NCBI GenBank assembly: GCA_045125245.1
Contig: JBGVNF010000012.1
Span: 22,185-86,184, forward strand
DNA: 64,000 nucleotides
Direction: 5' to 3'
From: SVEL01 sp045125245
GTDB taxonomy: Bacteria > Bacillota > Clostridia > Lachnospirales > Lachnospiraceae
Under the pieces are notes generated by a model, which was given only the letters and a program-made list of their open reading frames with translations, did no database searches and had not been told where the DNA came from. The position numbers were made by a program, and so were the translations under genes. How positions within the stretch are numbered: the stretch's first letter is position 1; the number at the start of each line of letters is the position of its first letter. Positions 17,614 to 25,867 of this stretch are shown here, one piece after another.

Positions 17614-17686
17614 TAATGATAAAAGAGGTTAAAACCCTTTTATATATAAAGTAAATTATTTTTTAAAACCAAGGAGGTAACTAAAA

Positions 17687-17932
17687 ATGGCAGTAAAGAT
17701 TAGATTAAAGAGAATGGGACAGAAGAAGGCTCCTTTCTATAGAATCGTAGTAGCAGATTCAAGATCTCCAAGAGATGGTAGATTCATCGAAGAGATCGGT
17801 ACTTACGATCCAACTGTAGAGCCAAGCGCTGTATCTTTCAAGGAAGACTTAGCTAAGAAGTGGTTAGCAAATGGTGCTCAGCCAACAGAAGTTGTTGCTA
17901 AGTTATTAAAGCAGGCTGGTATTGAGAAATAA
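17687..17932 (+). CDS. rpsP: 30S ribosomal protein S16
   Basis: An 81-residue ribosomal protein: MAVKIRLKRMGQKKAPFYRI, VADSRSPRDGRFIEEIGTYDP. Strong Shine-Dalgarno AAGGAGG 9 nt before the ATG. Part of ffh-rpsP-khpA. Codon use is more biased than in neighbours (for example AGA and TTA dominate), as expected for high expression. Confidence 0.98.
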   Translation: MAVKIRLKRMGQKKAPFYRIVVADSRSPRDGRFIEEIGTYDPTVEPSAVSFKEDLAKKWLANGAQPTEVVAKLLKQAGIEK

Positions 17933-17961
17933 GTTCATCCAATTTTAGGCGAGGTGTAGTC

Positions 17962-18192
17962 ATGAAAGATTTAGTAGAGGTAATTGCAAAAGCTCTAGTA
18001 GATTCGCCTGAGGAAGTGGTTGTTACAGAGAAGGAAACTGAGAAGGGTCTTGTAGTGGAGATCAAAGTAGCTGAAGATGACAAGGGTAAGATCATTGGTA
18101 AGCAGGGTCGTATCGCTAAATCAATCCGTTCAGTTGTAAAAGCAGCTGCATCCAAGGATGATAAGAAGGTTATTGTTGATATTTTACAGTAA
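17962..18192 (+). CDS. khpA: KH-domain RNA-binding protein KhpA
   Basis: A 76-residue single KH domain protein (YlqC family) with the RNA-binding GxxG loop in GKIIGKQGRIAKSIRSVVKAAA. In Firmicutes KhpA pairs with KhpB/EloR and affects cell elongation and small-RNA function. It always lies between rpsP and rimM, as here. A hairpin (18207-18233) separates it from rimM. Confidence 0.95.
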   Translation: MKDLVEVIAKALVDSPEEVVVTEKETEKGLVVEIKVAEDDKGKIIGKQGRIAKSIRSVVKAAASKDDKKVIVDILQ

Positions 18193-18206
18193 CTGCTGGG
18201 ACTTTA

Positions 18207-18233
18207 AAGCGAGGCGTTTAATACGCCTCGCTT
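18207..18233 (+). terminator. Strong hairpin after khpA, partial terminator or mRNA end
   Basis: AAGCGAGGCGT (18207-18217) pairs perfectly with ACGCCTCGCTT (18223-18233), loop TTAAT. The following GTGTTAATTAG is a poor T tract, so it may give partial termination or a stable processed end between khpA and rimM. Confidence 0.6.
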
Positions 18234-18269
18234 GTGTTAATTAGTGTGATATAAGAATAAGGAGAGATA

Positions 18270-18785
18270 ATGGACGATTTATTCAGAGTTGGTGTTATAG
18301 CTAACACTCATGGTGTGAGAGGTGAAGTAAAGGTTTTTCCTACAACTGACGCACCAGAAAGATTTAAAGTTATAAAAACTGTTATATTAGATGCGAAGAG
18401 AGAAAAAATTACTTTAGAAATACAATCTGCAAAATTCTTTAAGAATCTTGTGATTGTTAAGTTTAAAGGTATTGATAATATAAATGATATCGAAAAATAT
18501 AAGGGTTGTGACTTGTATGTTACAAGAGAAAATGCAACCCCGCTTAATGAAGGTGAATATTACATTGCAGATTTAATTGATATGCTAGTAGTAGACGAAG
18601 AGGGTAATGAATTAGGAATCCTTGATGATGTACTACAGACTGGTGCAAATGATGTATTTGTGGTTAAGCTTAAGGAGAGCGGTAAAGAACTTTTATTACC
18701 AAATATTCCATCTTGTGTTCTAAACGTAGACTTAGATGATAGAAAAGTAACAGTCCACGTGCTTGATGGACTATATGATTTATAA
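18270..18785 (+). CDS. rimM: Ribosome maturation factor RimM
   Basis: A 171-residue 30S maturation factor that binds S19 and assists 16S 3' domain assembly. N-terminal barrel with FRVGVIANTHGVRGEVKVFPTTD; C-terminal PRC-like barrel with GEYYIADLIDMLVVDEEG and ELLLPNIPSCVLNVDL. Shine-Dalgarno GGAGAG. trmD starts 14 nt later. Confidence 0.97.
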   Translation: MDDLFRVGVIANTHGVRGEVKVFPTTDAPERFKVIKTVILDAKREKITLEIQSAKFFKNLVIVKFKGIDNINDIEKYKGCDLYVTRENATPLNEGEYYIADLIDMLVVDEEGNELGILDDVLQTGANDVFVVKLKESGKELLLPNIPSCVLNVDLDDRKVTVHVLDGLYDL

Positions 18786-18799
18786 TATATGAGGTTAAT

Positions 18800-19525
18800 A
18801 TGAAATTTTATATTATGACTTTATTTCCAGATATGGTTATGAATGGACTTAATACAAGTATTATAGGCAAAGCTATGGGAAAGGAACTTTTATCCATAGA
18901 GGCAGTAGATATTAGAGATTATACTTTGGATAAACATAGACATGTAGATGATTATCCTTATGGTGGTGGTGCTGGAATGGTTATGCAGGCACAACCTGTG
19001 TATGATTGCTTTAAGGATATAGAGAAGAATTTAGAAAAGAAACCTAGAGTGTTGTTTATGACACCTACAGGAAAAACTTTTAATCAGGATATGGCAAAGG
19101 AATTATCACAGGAAGAAAATCTTGTTTTTTTATGTGGTCATTACGAAGGTATTGATAAAAGAGTCCTTGATAAAATAGTTACCGATGAAGTATCTATCGG
19201 TGATTTTGTATTAACTGGTGGGGAATTGCCGGCTATGATGATGATAGATGCTATATCAAGACTTATTCCTGGAGTTTTAAATAATGATATATCTGCTGAG
19301 ACAGAGAGCTTTACAGATAATTTGCTTGAATATCCACAGTATACAAGACCAGAAGTGTGGGAAGGTGAAGCGGTACCAGCCGTTCTTTTAAGTGGCCATC
19401 ATGCAAATATTGAAAAATGGAGAAGGGAACAATCGCTTCTCATTACAAAAGAGCGTAGACCAGATTTATTTGAGAAGGCCCAGTTAACCAAGAAAGATAA
19501 GAAATTTCTTGCAGAATGTGAATAA
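18800..19525 (+). CDS. trmD: tRNA (guanine-37-N1)-methyltransferase
   Basis: A 241-residue SPOUT methyltransferase that makes m1G37 in tRNAs reading C-starting codons and prevents +1 frameshifting. Seen: MKFYIMTLFPDMV, PYGGGAGMVMQAQPVY, LCGHYEGIDKRVLD and the trefoil-knot segment SIGDFVLTGGELPAMMMIDA. Standard length. Conserved rimM-trmD-rplS order, but here a separate promoter precedes rplS. Confidence 0.98.
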   Translation: MKFYIMTLFPDMVMNGLNTSIIGKAMGKELLSIEAVDIRDYTLDKHRHVDDYPYGGGAGMVMQAQPVYDCFKDIEKNLEKKPRVLFMTPTGKTFNQDMAKELSQEENLVFLCGHYEGIDKRVLDKIVTDEVSIGDFVLTGGELPAMMMIDAISRLIPGVLNNDISAETESFTDNLLEYPQYTRPEVWEGEAVPAVLLSGHHANIEKWRREQSLLITKERRPDLFEKAQLTKKDKKFLAECE

Positions 19526-19530
19526 AAAGC

Positions 19531-19558
19531 TTGCATTATTAGAAAAGTATGTTATAAT
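19531..19558 (+). promoter_or_regulatory. Putative sigma-A promoter of rplS
   Basis: TTGCAT (19531-19536), 16-nt spacer, TATAAT (19553-19558), directly after the trmD stop. It leaves a leader of about 90 nt before rplS. Confidence 0.65.
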
Positions 19559-19581
19559 TTTAAAGGTTATGTAATGATTTT

Positions 19582-19620
19582 ACATACAGATTAGAGATAT
19601 TCCTCTGTTACGTTATATGT
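19582..19620 (+). ncRNA. Candidate L19 ribosomal-protein leader
   Basis: In the rplS leader ACATA (19582-19586) can pair with TATGT (19616-19620) and CAGA (19587-19590) with TCTG (19604-19607), leaving a one-sided internal loop TTACGTTA. Position and shape resemble the L19 leader known from Firmicutes, thought to mediate autoregulation by L19. The assignment rests on location and pairing only. Confidence 0.5.
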
Positions 19621-19655
19621 ATTAAGAATGTTGAAGTATTAAGGAGGTTCACAAG

Positions 19656-20003
19656 ATGAACGAAATTATTAAGAACATTGAGGCTGCTCAGTTAAAGGAA
19701 TCTATCACAGAGTTCCACGTAGGTGATACTGTTAAGGTTCACGCTAGAATCAAGGAAGGAAACCGTGAAAGAGTACAGGTTTTCGAGGGTACAGTATTAA
19801 AGAGACAGGGCGGAAGCTCAAGAGAGACATTTACAGTTAGAAAGAACTCAAATGGTATCGGCGTAGAGAAGACATGGCCATTACACTCACCAACAATCGA
19901 AAAGATTGAGGTTGTTAGATATGGTAAGGCTAGAAGAGCTAAGCTTAACTACTTAAGAGAAAGAGTTGGTAAGGCTGCTAAGGTTAAGGAAATCGTTAGA
20001 TAA
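19656..20003 (+). CDS. rplS: 50S ribosomal protein L19
   Basis: A 115-residue large-subunit protein: FHVGDTVKVHARIKEGNRERVQVFEGTV, TFTVRKNSNGIGVEKTWPLHSP and RRAKLNYLRERVGKAAK. Strong AAGGAGG before the ATG. It has its own promoter, a structured leader and a good terminator, so it is a separate unit between trmD and the signal peptidase gene. Confidence 0.98.
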   Translation: MNEIIKNIEAAQLKESITEFHVGDTVKVHARIKEGNRERVQVFEGTVLKRQGGSSRETFTVRKNSNGIGVEKTWPLHSPTIEKIEVVRYGKARRAKLNYLRERVGKAAKVKEIVR

Positions 20004-20019
20004 TTTTCTTGCAGATTTG

Positions 20020-20051
20020 GGAACAAATACAGTTGTATTTGTTCCTTTTTT
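20020..20051 (+). terminator. Rho-independent terminator of rplS
   Basis: GGAACAAATAC (20020-20030) pairs perfectly with GTATTTGTTCC (20035-20045), loop AGTT, followed by six T. Confidence 0.95.
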
Positions 20052-20093
20052 GCTTTATAATCATAGGGATAAATTGTTGTGACGGAGGTTTGT

Positions 20094-20654
20094 ATGGGTT
20101 ATTTTGATCCTATTCCAGAGAGAAAATTTATACTTGATGATATATTAAAATGGATTGTAGATATCGTTGCATTTGTGGCACTAGGTATCTTCTTTATTAT
20201 ATATATGTGTGATACTGCAAAGATGATTGGAAATTCAATGGCTCCATGTCTTAACAATGGAGAATCAGTTTTGATAAATAAAGTATCATACGCATTATCA
20301 GAGCCTAAAAGATATGATGTAATCGTATTTAAGGATGAGGAAGACAAGCTTACAATCAAAAGAATTATAGGTCTTCCAGGAGAACAGATTAAGATAGAAG
20401 ATAGTAAGATATACATAAAGAATAGCGATGGTGAAACAGTTTTAGATGATAAGTATTGTAAAGATAAATTTGAAGCTGGATATGTTACAGAATATGTAAA
20501 GATTCCTATGGGAGAGTATTTTGTGCTTGGTGATAGCAGAAATGTATCAGAGGATAGTCGTTTTTTATATGTAGGAAATATTAAAGAAGAAAATATAATC
20601 GGAAAAGCATGGATGATTTATTCACCATTCAATAGAATCGGTTTTATAGATTAG
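20094..20654 (+). CDS. lepB: Signal peptidase I (first of three)
   Basis: A 186-residue S26 family membrane protease that cuts signal peptides of exported proteins. One membrane segment (about 20-41), then the nucleophile serine in MIGNSMAP (S48) and the general-base lysine in TIKRIIGLPGE (K89). The box GEYFVLGDSRNVSEDSR is intact. A GTG at 20079 is in frame, but GGAGG (20084-20088) lies between it and the ATG at 20094, which is therefore the start. rbgA follows by 18 nt. The three copies in this region share the catalytic boxes but differ in loop sequences. Confidence 0.94.
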   Translation: MGYFDPIPERKFILDDILKWIVDIVAFVALGIFFIIYMCDTAKMIGNSMAPCLNNGESVLINKVSYALSEPKRYDVIVFKDEEDKLTIKRIIGLPGEQIKIEDSKIYIKNSDGETVLDDKYCKDKFEAGYVTEYVKIPMGEYFVLGDSRNVSEDSRFLYVGNIKEENIIGKAWMIYSPFNRIGFID

Positions 20655-20672
20655 TAAAAGTGAGGTTATTAT

Positions 20673-21512
20673 ATGAATATACAGTGGTATCCGGGCCATA
20701 TGACTAAGGCCAGAAGAATGATGGAAGAAGATATTAAGCTTATAGATTTGGTAATTGAGTTAGTAGATGCCAGATTACCGCTTAGTAGCAGAAATCCAGA
20801 TATTGATAATTTAGCTAAGAATAAGGCGAGACTTATATTACTTAATAAAGCTGATTTATCAGATGAGAGAATTAACAATCAGTGGACAGATTATTTTAAG
20901 GAAAAGGGCTTCTTTGTAGTTAAACTTGATTCACGAAGTGGAGCTGGTATGAAGGCTATAAATGGTGTTATTCAGGAGGCTTGTAAGGAAAAAATAGAGA
21001 GAGATAGAAAAAGGGGTATTATCAATAGACCAGTTAGAGCTATGGTAGTTGGAATTCCTAACGTAGGCAAGTCAACTTTTATCAATTCATACGCAAAAAA
21101 AGCTTGTGCAAAAACTGGTAATAAGCCAGGTGTTACAAAGGGTAAACAGTGGATTAAGCTAAATAAAAATCTTGAGCTTTTAGATACACCGGGTATTTTA
21201 TGGCCTAAGTTTGAAGACCAACAGATAGGTTTAAGACTTGCTATGGCAGGTTCCATAAATGATGAAATACTTAATATTGCAGAGCTTGCAGTTCACCTTA
21301 TTAAGTTTTTAAAGGAAACATATCCTGGAACAATTTCTGAGAGATATGGCGTGGAAGAGGATACTAAAGAGCTAGATATTCTTGAAAATATCGGTGTTAA
21401 GCGCGGCTGTCTCAAAAAGGGTAGCGTTATCGATATAGATAAGGCGGCAGATATTATAATTGATGAATTTAGAGCAGGTAAATTAGGAAGAATTTCGTTG
21501 GAGCGTCCGTAA
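20673..21512 (+). CDS. rbgA: Ribosome biogenesis GTPase RbgA (YlqF)
   Basis: A 279-residue GTPase required for late 50S assembly (entry of L16 and neighbours). The G motifs are circularly permuted: G4 LNKADLSD (near 67) comes before G1 GIPNVGKSTFINSYAKK (near 130) and G3 LDTPGILWPK (near 175). It starts MNIQWYPGHMTKARR, the family hallmark with a conserved His. Placed between two signal peptidase genes and before rnhB, close to the Bacillus order. Confidence 0.97.
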   Translation: MNIQWYPGHMTKARRMMEEDIKLIDLVIELVDARLPLSSRNPDIDNLAKNKARLILLNKADLSDERINNQWTDYFKEKGFFVVKLDSRSGAGMKAINGVIQEACKEKIERDRKRGIINRPVRAMVVGIPNVGKSTFINSYAKKACAKTGNKPGVTKGKQWIKLNKNLELLDTPGILWPKFEDQQIGLRLAMAGSINDEILNIAELAVHLIKFLKETYPGTISERYGVEEDTKELDILENIGVKRGCLKKGSVIDIDKAADIIIDEFRAGKLGRISLERP

Positions 21513-21513
21513 T

Positions 21514-22095
21514 ATGGAAGAAGTTTTTGAATGGTACAAAGAATTAAATAGTAAAATAAAAGTTGCTATCAAAGTATTTCTTTTTATAGGTATAATCGGA
21601 ATTGGGACTATGCTATTTATGAAATTTTTCTATTCACCGATGCTTATTAATGGAAATTCCATGAATCCGTCTTTAAGCAATGGAGATATAGTATTTATTC
21701 ATAAATCAGCATATAAAAATGAAGACCCTGAAAGATTCGATTTGGTAGCTTTTAAGTATAGATATGATTATTCGCAAAAATATATAAAAAGAGTTATAGC
21801 GTTGCCAGGGGAATCTATATATATTGCAAATAATGTAATATATATAAAAGGTCAAGGAGAAGAAGATTATCATGTATTAAATGAATATTATGGGTTATAT
21901 GACGGCAATCCTCAGTTTACAGATATTAATCCTGTTACATTGGGTAAGGATGAGTATTTTGTCTTAGGTGACAATCGTTATGACAGTGACGATAGCCGTA
22001 GTAGTGTTGGACTGGTAAAGAAAAAAACTATAATAGGAAAGGCGGTTTTTAGACTTTTTCCTTTTAAAGGAATTGGTTCTTTAAAATATCAATAA
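21514..22095 (+). CDS. lepB: Signal peptidase I (second of three)
   Basis: A 193-residue S26 protease. Membrane segment about residues 17-38, catalytic serine in INGNSMNP (S49) and lysine in YIKRVIALPGE (K92), then DEYFVLGDNRYDSDDSRS. The start lies 1 nt after the rbgA stop, with only GGAG inside rbgA as ribosome site, so translation is probably coupled. Its loop between the two catalytic boxes is shorter than in copy three. Confidence 0.93.
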   Translation: MEEVFEWYKELNSKIKVAIKVFLFIGIIGIGTMLFMKFFYSPMLINGNSMNPSLSNGDIVFIHKSAYKNEDPERFDLVAFKYRYDYSQKYIKRVIALPGESIYIANNVIYIKGQGEEDYHVLNEYYGLYDGNPQFTDINPVTLGKDEYFVLGDNRYDSDDSRSSVGLVKKKTIIGKAVFRLFPFKGIGSLKYQ

Positions 22096-22096
22096 T

Positions 22097-22693
22097 ATGG
22101 AAAGTTTAAGAGAAAAATTAAATATTAATGAAAAAGTTTGGAAGGTTTTAGAATTTATAGCTTACTGCCTAATTGCATTCTTAATTGCTTATTTGATTAT
22201 TACTTATGTGGGACAAAGAACGGTTGTTGATGGTAATTCCATGTATCCAGCATTGAAGGATGGGGATAATATTATAGTGGAGAAGCTTTCTTATCGATTT
22301 GGAGAGATAAAGCGATATGATGTTATAGTATTCAATTATCATGATCCATTTAGAAATGAGGATGTATATTATATTAAGAGAGTTATTGGATTACCTGGTG
22401 AAACTATTTTGATTAAAGAAGGCTTAGTTTATCTGGTTGATGAGGACGGAAATGAAGTTCTTTTAAATGAAGATTATGGCTATTATAGTATGGGATATAA
22501 GATGCAGTCATATTTAGCTGCGGTTCCAATAAAGATTCCTGAAGGAGAATATTTCGTTCTTGGTGATAATAGAAATGATAGTTATGACAGTAGACAAATT
22601 GGAACAATTAAAAAAGAGGATATATTAGGAAGAGCTTGGCTTAGATTTTACCCATTTAATAATATTGGATTTGTAGGCCATAGAAAGGACTAA
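22097..22693 (+). CDS. lepB: Signal peptidase I (third of three)
   Basis: A 198-residue S26 protease. Membrane segment about residues 18-38, catalytic serine in VDGNSMYP (S48), lysine in YYIKRVIGLPGE (K94) and GEYFVLGDNRNDSYDSR. It starts 1 nt after the stop of copy two and has no clear Shine-Dalgarno, which suggests translational coupling. rnhB starts 7 nt downstream. Which copy is the main housekeeping enzyme cannot be told from sequence. Confidence 0.93.
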   Translation: MESLREKLNINEKVWKVLEFIAYCLIAFLIAYLIITYVGQRTVVDGNSMYPALKDGDNIIVEKLSYRFGEIKRYDVIVFNYHDPFRNEDVYYIKRVIGLPGETILIKEGLVYLVDEDGNEVLLNEDYGYYSMGYKMQSYLAAVPIKIPEGEYFVLGDNRNDSYDSRQIGTIKKEDILGRAWLRFYPFNNIGFVGHRKD

Positions 22694-22700
22694 AGCATAG

Positions 22701-23465
22701 ATGAGTACAGAATTAAAGATTGGACAAATTAAGGATATTCTTGAAAATACAGATGTCACCCAATTGCAAGAGCAATTAGAACAGTTTAAAAGTGACTCAC
22801 GTCAAGGGGTAGTAAAGCTTATTGAAAAATTTCAAAAAATATATAATTCATATATAGCAGAGGTTGAAAGAACTGAAAATATGAAGATATATGAAAGAAA
22901 ATATAGTGACTATGAGTTTATTGCAGGAATTGATGAAGTGGGACGCGGACCGTTAGCAGGTCCTGTGGTTACATGTGCAGTTATTTTGCCAAAGGATTTT
23001 AATGTTTTATATATCAATGATTCTAAAAAGTTAACTGAAAAAAAGAGAGAAGAATTGTATGAAGAGATAATGAAGCATGCTATTTCAGTTGGTATAGGTA
23101 TAGAAAGTCCAAAGGTTATCGATGATATAAATATATTGCAAGCTACATATAGTGCTATGAGAAAAGCTATAGATGCTTTGAAGATAAAGCCAGATTTATT
23201 GTTAAATGATGCGGTTACAATTCCAGGTGTAGATATAAAACAGGTGCCTATTATAAAGGGAGATGCTAAAAGTATATCCATAGCAGCTGCAAGTATAGTT
23301 GCAAAAGTTACTAGAGATAGAATGATGGTTGAATTTGATAAAATTTACCCAGAATATGATTTTGCAGGCAACAAAGGTTATGGCTCGGCAAGTCATATTG
23401 AAGCGTTAAAAAATATTGGTCCAACACCGATACATAGACAGAGTTTTATAAAAAATTTCTTATAG
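22701..23465 (+). CDS. rnhB: Ribonuclease HII
   Basis: A 254-residue enzyme that removes ribonucleotides from DNA and RNA-DNA hybrids. Catalytic part from about residue 73: FIAGIDEVGRGPLAGPVVTCAVILP (acidic D and E), NDSKKLTEKKREEL, and the later Asp in PDLLLNDAV. The N-terminal 70 residues form the extra helical extension found in many Firmicute RNases HII. No overlap with the FliK-like gene, which follows 19 nt later. Confidence 0.96.
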   Translation: MSTELKIGQIKDILENTDVTQLQEQLEQFKSDSRQGVVKLIEKFQKIYNSYIAEVERTENMKIYERKYSDYEFIAGIDEVGRGPLAGPVVTCAVILPKDFNVLYINDSKKLTEKKREELYEEIMKHAISVGIGIESPKVIDDINILQATYSAMRKAIDALKIKPDLLLNDAVTIPGVDIKQVPIIKGDAKSISIAAASIVAKVTRDRMMVEFDKIYPEYDFAGNKGYGSASHIEALKNIGPTPIHRQSFIKNFL

Positions 23466-23484
23466 GAAAAAGGAGGTATAGCGT

Positions 23485-25152
23485 ATGAATTCTATTGATA
23501 AAAGAATAACTTCATCATCAGATATAAAGAATATACGCCAGGCCTCTTTGGGTTCGTCCTCAGGTGGAGTGACATCTACAAATACAAATGCGTTAAGACA
23601 GACTGCGCAGGTAACAGGAAATATGTTGCTAGCTCAGATGCAACCAGGTGAGACTTTTAGTGGTGATATTATCGATGTGCGAGGATATGCCATTAAGATT
23701 TTGTTGGGCAATGATAAAACCCTTGATGCATCGACTACAGATTCAAAGAATCTGAACATAGGCGACCATATTACATTCAATGTTTCTTCTAATGACGGAA
23801 AAACTGTTATGATTAAGCCACTTAAAATTAATACATATAATACAAATGTATTGCTGAAAGCTTTAGAAGCTGCTGATGTTCCGCCTACAGAAAGAAATGT
23901 AAGTGTTGTAAAGGCTATGATGCAAAATGAAATGTCAATAGATAAGCAAAGTCTTGGAGAAATGATAAAAAAGGTTGATACATTGGAGGCTGAAAATCCA
24001 CAGGATGTTGTTATGATGGAGAGACATTCTATTCCATTGACGAAGGAAAATGTGGAGCAGTTTGGAGCATATAGAAACTGTGAACATAGAATAATGGCCC
24101 AGGCGCAAACTGTAGCTGAAGAGATTCCAAATCTTATAAAAGAGGCTTTAAGTCTAAAAGAAGGCGAAGGCTTAGGGTTATCTAGTTCAGATATAAATGA
24201 AAACGAAAAACAGGTTGTGGAATTGGCAAAAAATATTATAAATATTTTAAGTGATGAGCAGGTGATAAATGAATCAGATGCCAAGGTTATTCCTAAGATG
24301 ATTAAGCCAGAAGTGATAAATGAACAGCCTATAATTGAAAATAATGGGGAGGATGAAGCCTTTTTAGATAAGCTTAACATGAATGATGACGGTGTGGTAT
24401 TAACTATTGATACAGGCAGTACAAATGAGCCAAAAGAAAAGCTTAGTTTGTCACAGGTTATTGATAAGCTTAATACATTAACTGGAAATGAACTGAAAGA
24501 ATTTATCGATTCTACAGAATTTAAAGAGTTTATAAAGGATAAGGTGGAAAAGAATTTTGAACTTAATGTAAATAAACTTGGTAACACGGAAGATGAGGTT
24601 AAGGAAAACGTAAAGAAGCTTTATGAAAGACTTGATAAAAAAACAGAAAGCTTCATGAATTTATTGGAAAACTCAGGATATAAGGATAATAATCTATATC
24701 AGACTTCATCTAATATGAGAAACAATATGCAATTTATGCAGGATTTAAATCAAATGGCTGCATACATTCAGCTACCAGTTAAGTTTAATGAAAGTAAGGC
24801 TCATGGAGATTTATATGTGTTTAATAGAAAAGGTGGAAAGCCTGTAAATAAAGACAGTATCTCTGCGTTTCTTCATTTGGATTTAGAACATCTTGGCGCT
24901 ACGGATATAGATGTATTGCTTGAGGGGAAGGCTTTGAAAACACAATTTTCTCTTAAAGATAAGTCATCTATAGATTTGGTAGAAGCCCATTTGCATGAAT
25001 TGGAAGATAGACTCACTAAGAGAGGCTTTAGTGTCAGTGTCAGCGCAATACAGATGCCGGCAGATAAAAACGAAAATGCATTTTTAGAGGTACTTGAGAA
25101 GGATAAGCCACAAATCTCTATAAAAAGATATTCTTTTGATGTGAGAGCTTAA
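23485..25152 (+). CDS. FliK-like (flagellar hook-length control related) protein, YlqG position
   Basis: A 555-residue hydrophilic protein without membrane segments. The N-terminal 100 residues are Ser/Thr/Gln-rich followed by a beta-rich part (FSGDIIDVRGYAIKILLG). The middle is acidic. The C-terminal domain (about 430-540: LQLP-like QLPVKFNESKAHGDLYVFN, LHLDLEHLGATDIDVLLEG, VEAHLHELEDRLTKRGFSV) resembles the FliK C-terminal domain that contacts FlhB. It is followed by a gene for an isolated FlhB cytoplasmic tail. No other flagellar gene is nearby. The gene takes the place of ylqG in Bacillus. Function unknown; the FliK relation is a motif-level judgement. Confidence 0.7.
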   Translation: MNSIDKRITSSSDIKNIRQASLGSSSGGVTSTNTNALRQTAQVTGNMLLAQMQPGETFSGDIIDVRGYAIKILLGNDKTLDASTTDSKNLNIGDHITFNVSSNDGKTVMIKPLKINTYNTNVLLKALEAADVPPTERNVSVVKAMMQNEMSIDKQSLGEMIKKVDTLEAENPQDVVMMERHSIPLTKENVEQFGAYRNCEHRIMAQAQTVAEEIPNLIKEALSLKEGEGLGLSSSDINENEKQVVELAKNIINILSDEQVINESDAKVIPKMIKPEVINEQPIIENNGEDEAFLDKLNMNDDGVVLTIDTGSTNEPKEKLSLSQVIDKLNTLTGNELKEFIDSTEFKEFIKDKVEKNFELNVNKLGNTEDEVKENVKKLYERLDKKTESFMNLLENSGYKDNNLYQTSSNMRNNMQFMQDLNQMAAYIQLPVKFNESKAHGDLYVFNRKGGKPVNKDSISAFLHLDLEHLGATDIDVLLEGKALKTQFSLKDKSSIDLVEAHLHELEDRLTKRGFSVSVSAIQMPADKNENAFLEVLEKDKPQISIKRYSFDVRA

Positions 25153-25168
25153 GAAAGGAGAATAGACA

Positions 25169-25468
25169 ATGCTTAATTATAATAGTGAAAAAGAGAATAA
25201 AGCAAAAGTAGCTGTGGCATTGTCATATAATCCTGGAGATGATGCACCTACAGTTATAGCTTCTGGTAAAGGTGCTTTAGCTGAAAGAATAACTAAGGCG
25301 GCCAGTGAAAATGATATTCCTGTTTATGAAGATGAAAAATTAGCTAATACATTGTCAAAACTTGAATTAGGGGAGGCTATTCCGCCAGAATTATATGGTG
25401 CGGTGGCAGAGATTCTTGTTTTTGTGGACAGAATGGATAAAATCAAGTCAAAGGTGATGGGCAAATAA
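25169..25468 (+). CDS. Stand-alone FlhB C-terminal (export switch) domain protein, YlqH family
   Basis: A 99-residue soluble protein matching only the cytoplasmic domain of FlhB/EscU: KAKVAVALSYNPGDDAPTVIASGKGALAERITKAA, ENDIPVYEDEKLANTLSKLELGEAIPPELYGAVAEILVFV. In FlhB the NPTH motif is cleaved; here the equivalent would fall before the domain and is absent, so autocleavage is not expected. It follows the FliK-like gene by 16 nt, mirroring the FliK-FlhB partnership. Function outside flagella is unknown. Confidence 0.88.
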   Translation: MLNYNSEKENKAKVAVALSYNPGDDAPTVIASGKGALAERITKAASENDIPVYEDEKLANTLSKLELGEAIPPELYGAVAEILVFVDRMDKIKSKVMGK

Positions 25469-25469
25469 T

Positions 25470-25817
25470 ATGAATAAACGTAAACTAGGGAATGATTACG
25501 AAGATAAGGCTTGTGAATATTTAGAAAGTATAGGTTATATTATTTTAGAGAGAAACTTTCGAAGTAAAAAGGGTGAAATCGATATAATTGCAAAGGATAA
25601 AGACACTATAGTGTTCGTGGAGGTGAAATATCGTCAAAGTAATAGCTTTGGATATTCTGTAGAGGCGGTTAACTTAAAGAAACAGTCAGTGATTTATAAG
25701 GTTGCGGAGAATTATTTAAACTACATAAAAAAAGTAGAAGTACCTTGTAGATTTGATGTCATTGGTTTTGATAACGATAAAATAAATCATATAAAAAATG
25801 CATTTGGAGGAATGTGA
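25470..25817 (+). CDS. YraN family (UPF0102) endonuclease-fold protein
   Basis: A 115-residue protein with a restriction-endonuclease-like core: LGNDYEDKACEYLESIGYIILERNFR, KKGEIDIIAKDKDTIVFVEVKYR (active-site pattern E-x-D ... E-V-K), then FDVIGFD. Role uncertain; some members affect DNA uptake or repair. It starts 1 nt after the FlhB-like stop and ends the long block that began at ylxM. Confidence 0.9.
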   Translation: MNKRKLGNDYEDKACEYLESIGYIILERNFRSKKGEIDIIAKDKDTIVFVEVKYRQSNSFGYSVEAVNLKKQSVIYKVAENYLNYIKKVEVPCRFDVIGFDNDKINHIKNAFGGM

Positions 25818-25834
25818 TTATCCATCAAATATAT

Positions 25835-25864
25835 TTTATCAAAAAGAAATTTCTTTTTGATAAA
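25835..25864. terminator. Palindromic terminator after yraN
   Basis: A perfect 30-nt palindrome, TTTATCAAAAAGAAA followed by its complement TTTCTTTTTGATAAA. The T-rich second arm can act as terminator for the yraN operon. It is directly followed by the GC-richer structured element. Confidence 0.65.
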
Positions 25865-25867
25865 AAA

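Noticed and set aside
23634..24587. A 317-codon open frame on the minus strand opposite the FliK-like gene
   Set aside because: Ser/Phe-rich composition typical of antisense of an Asp/Lys/Glu-rich gene, no ribosome site, wholly inside a well-supported gene.
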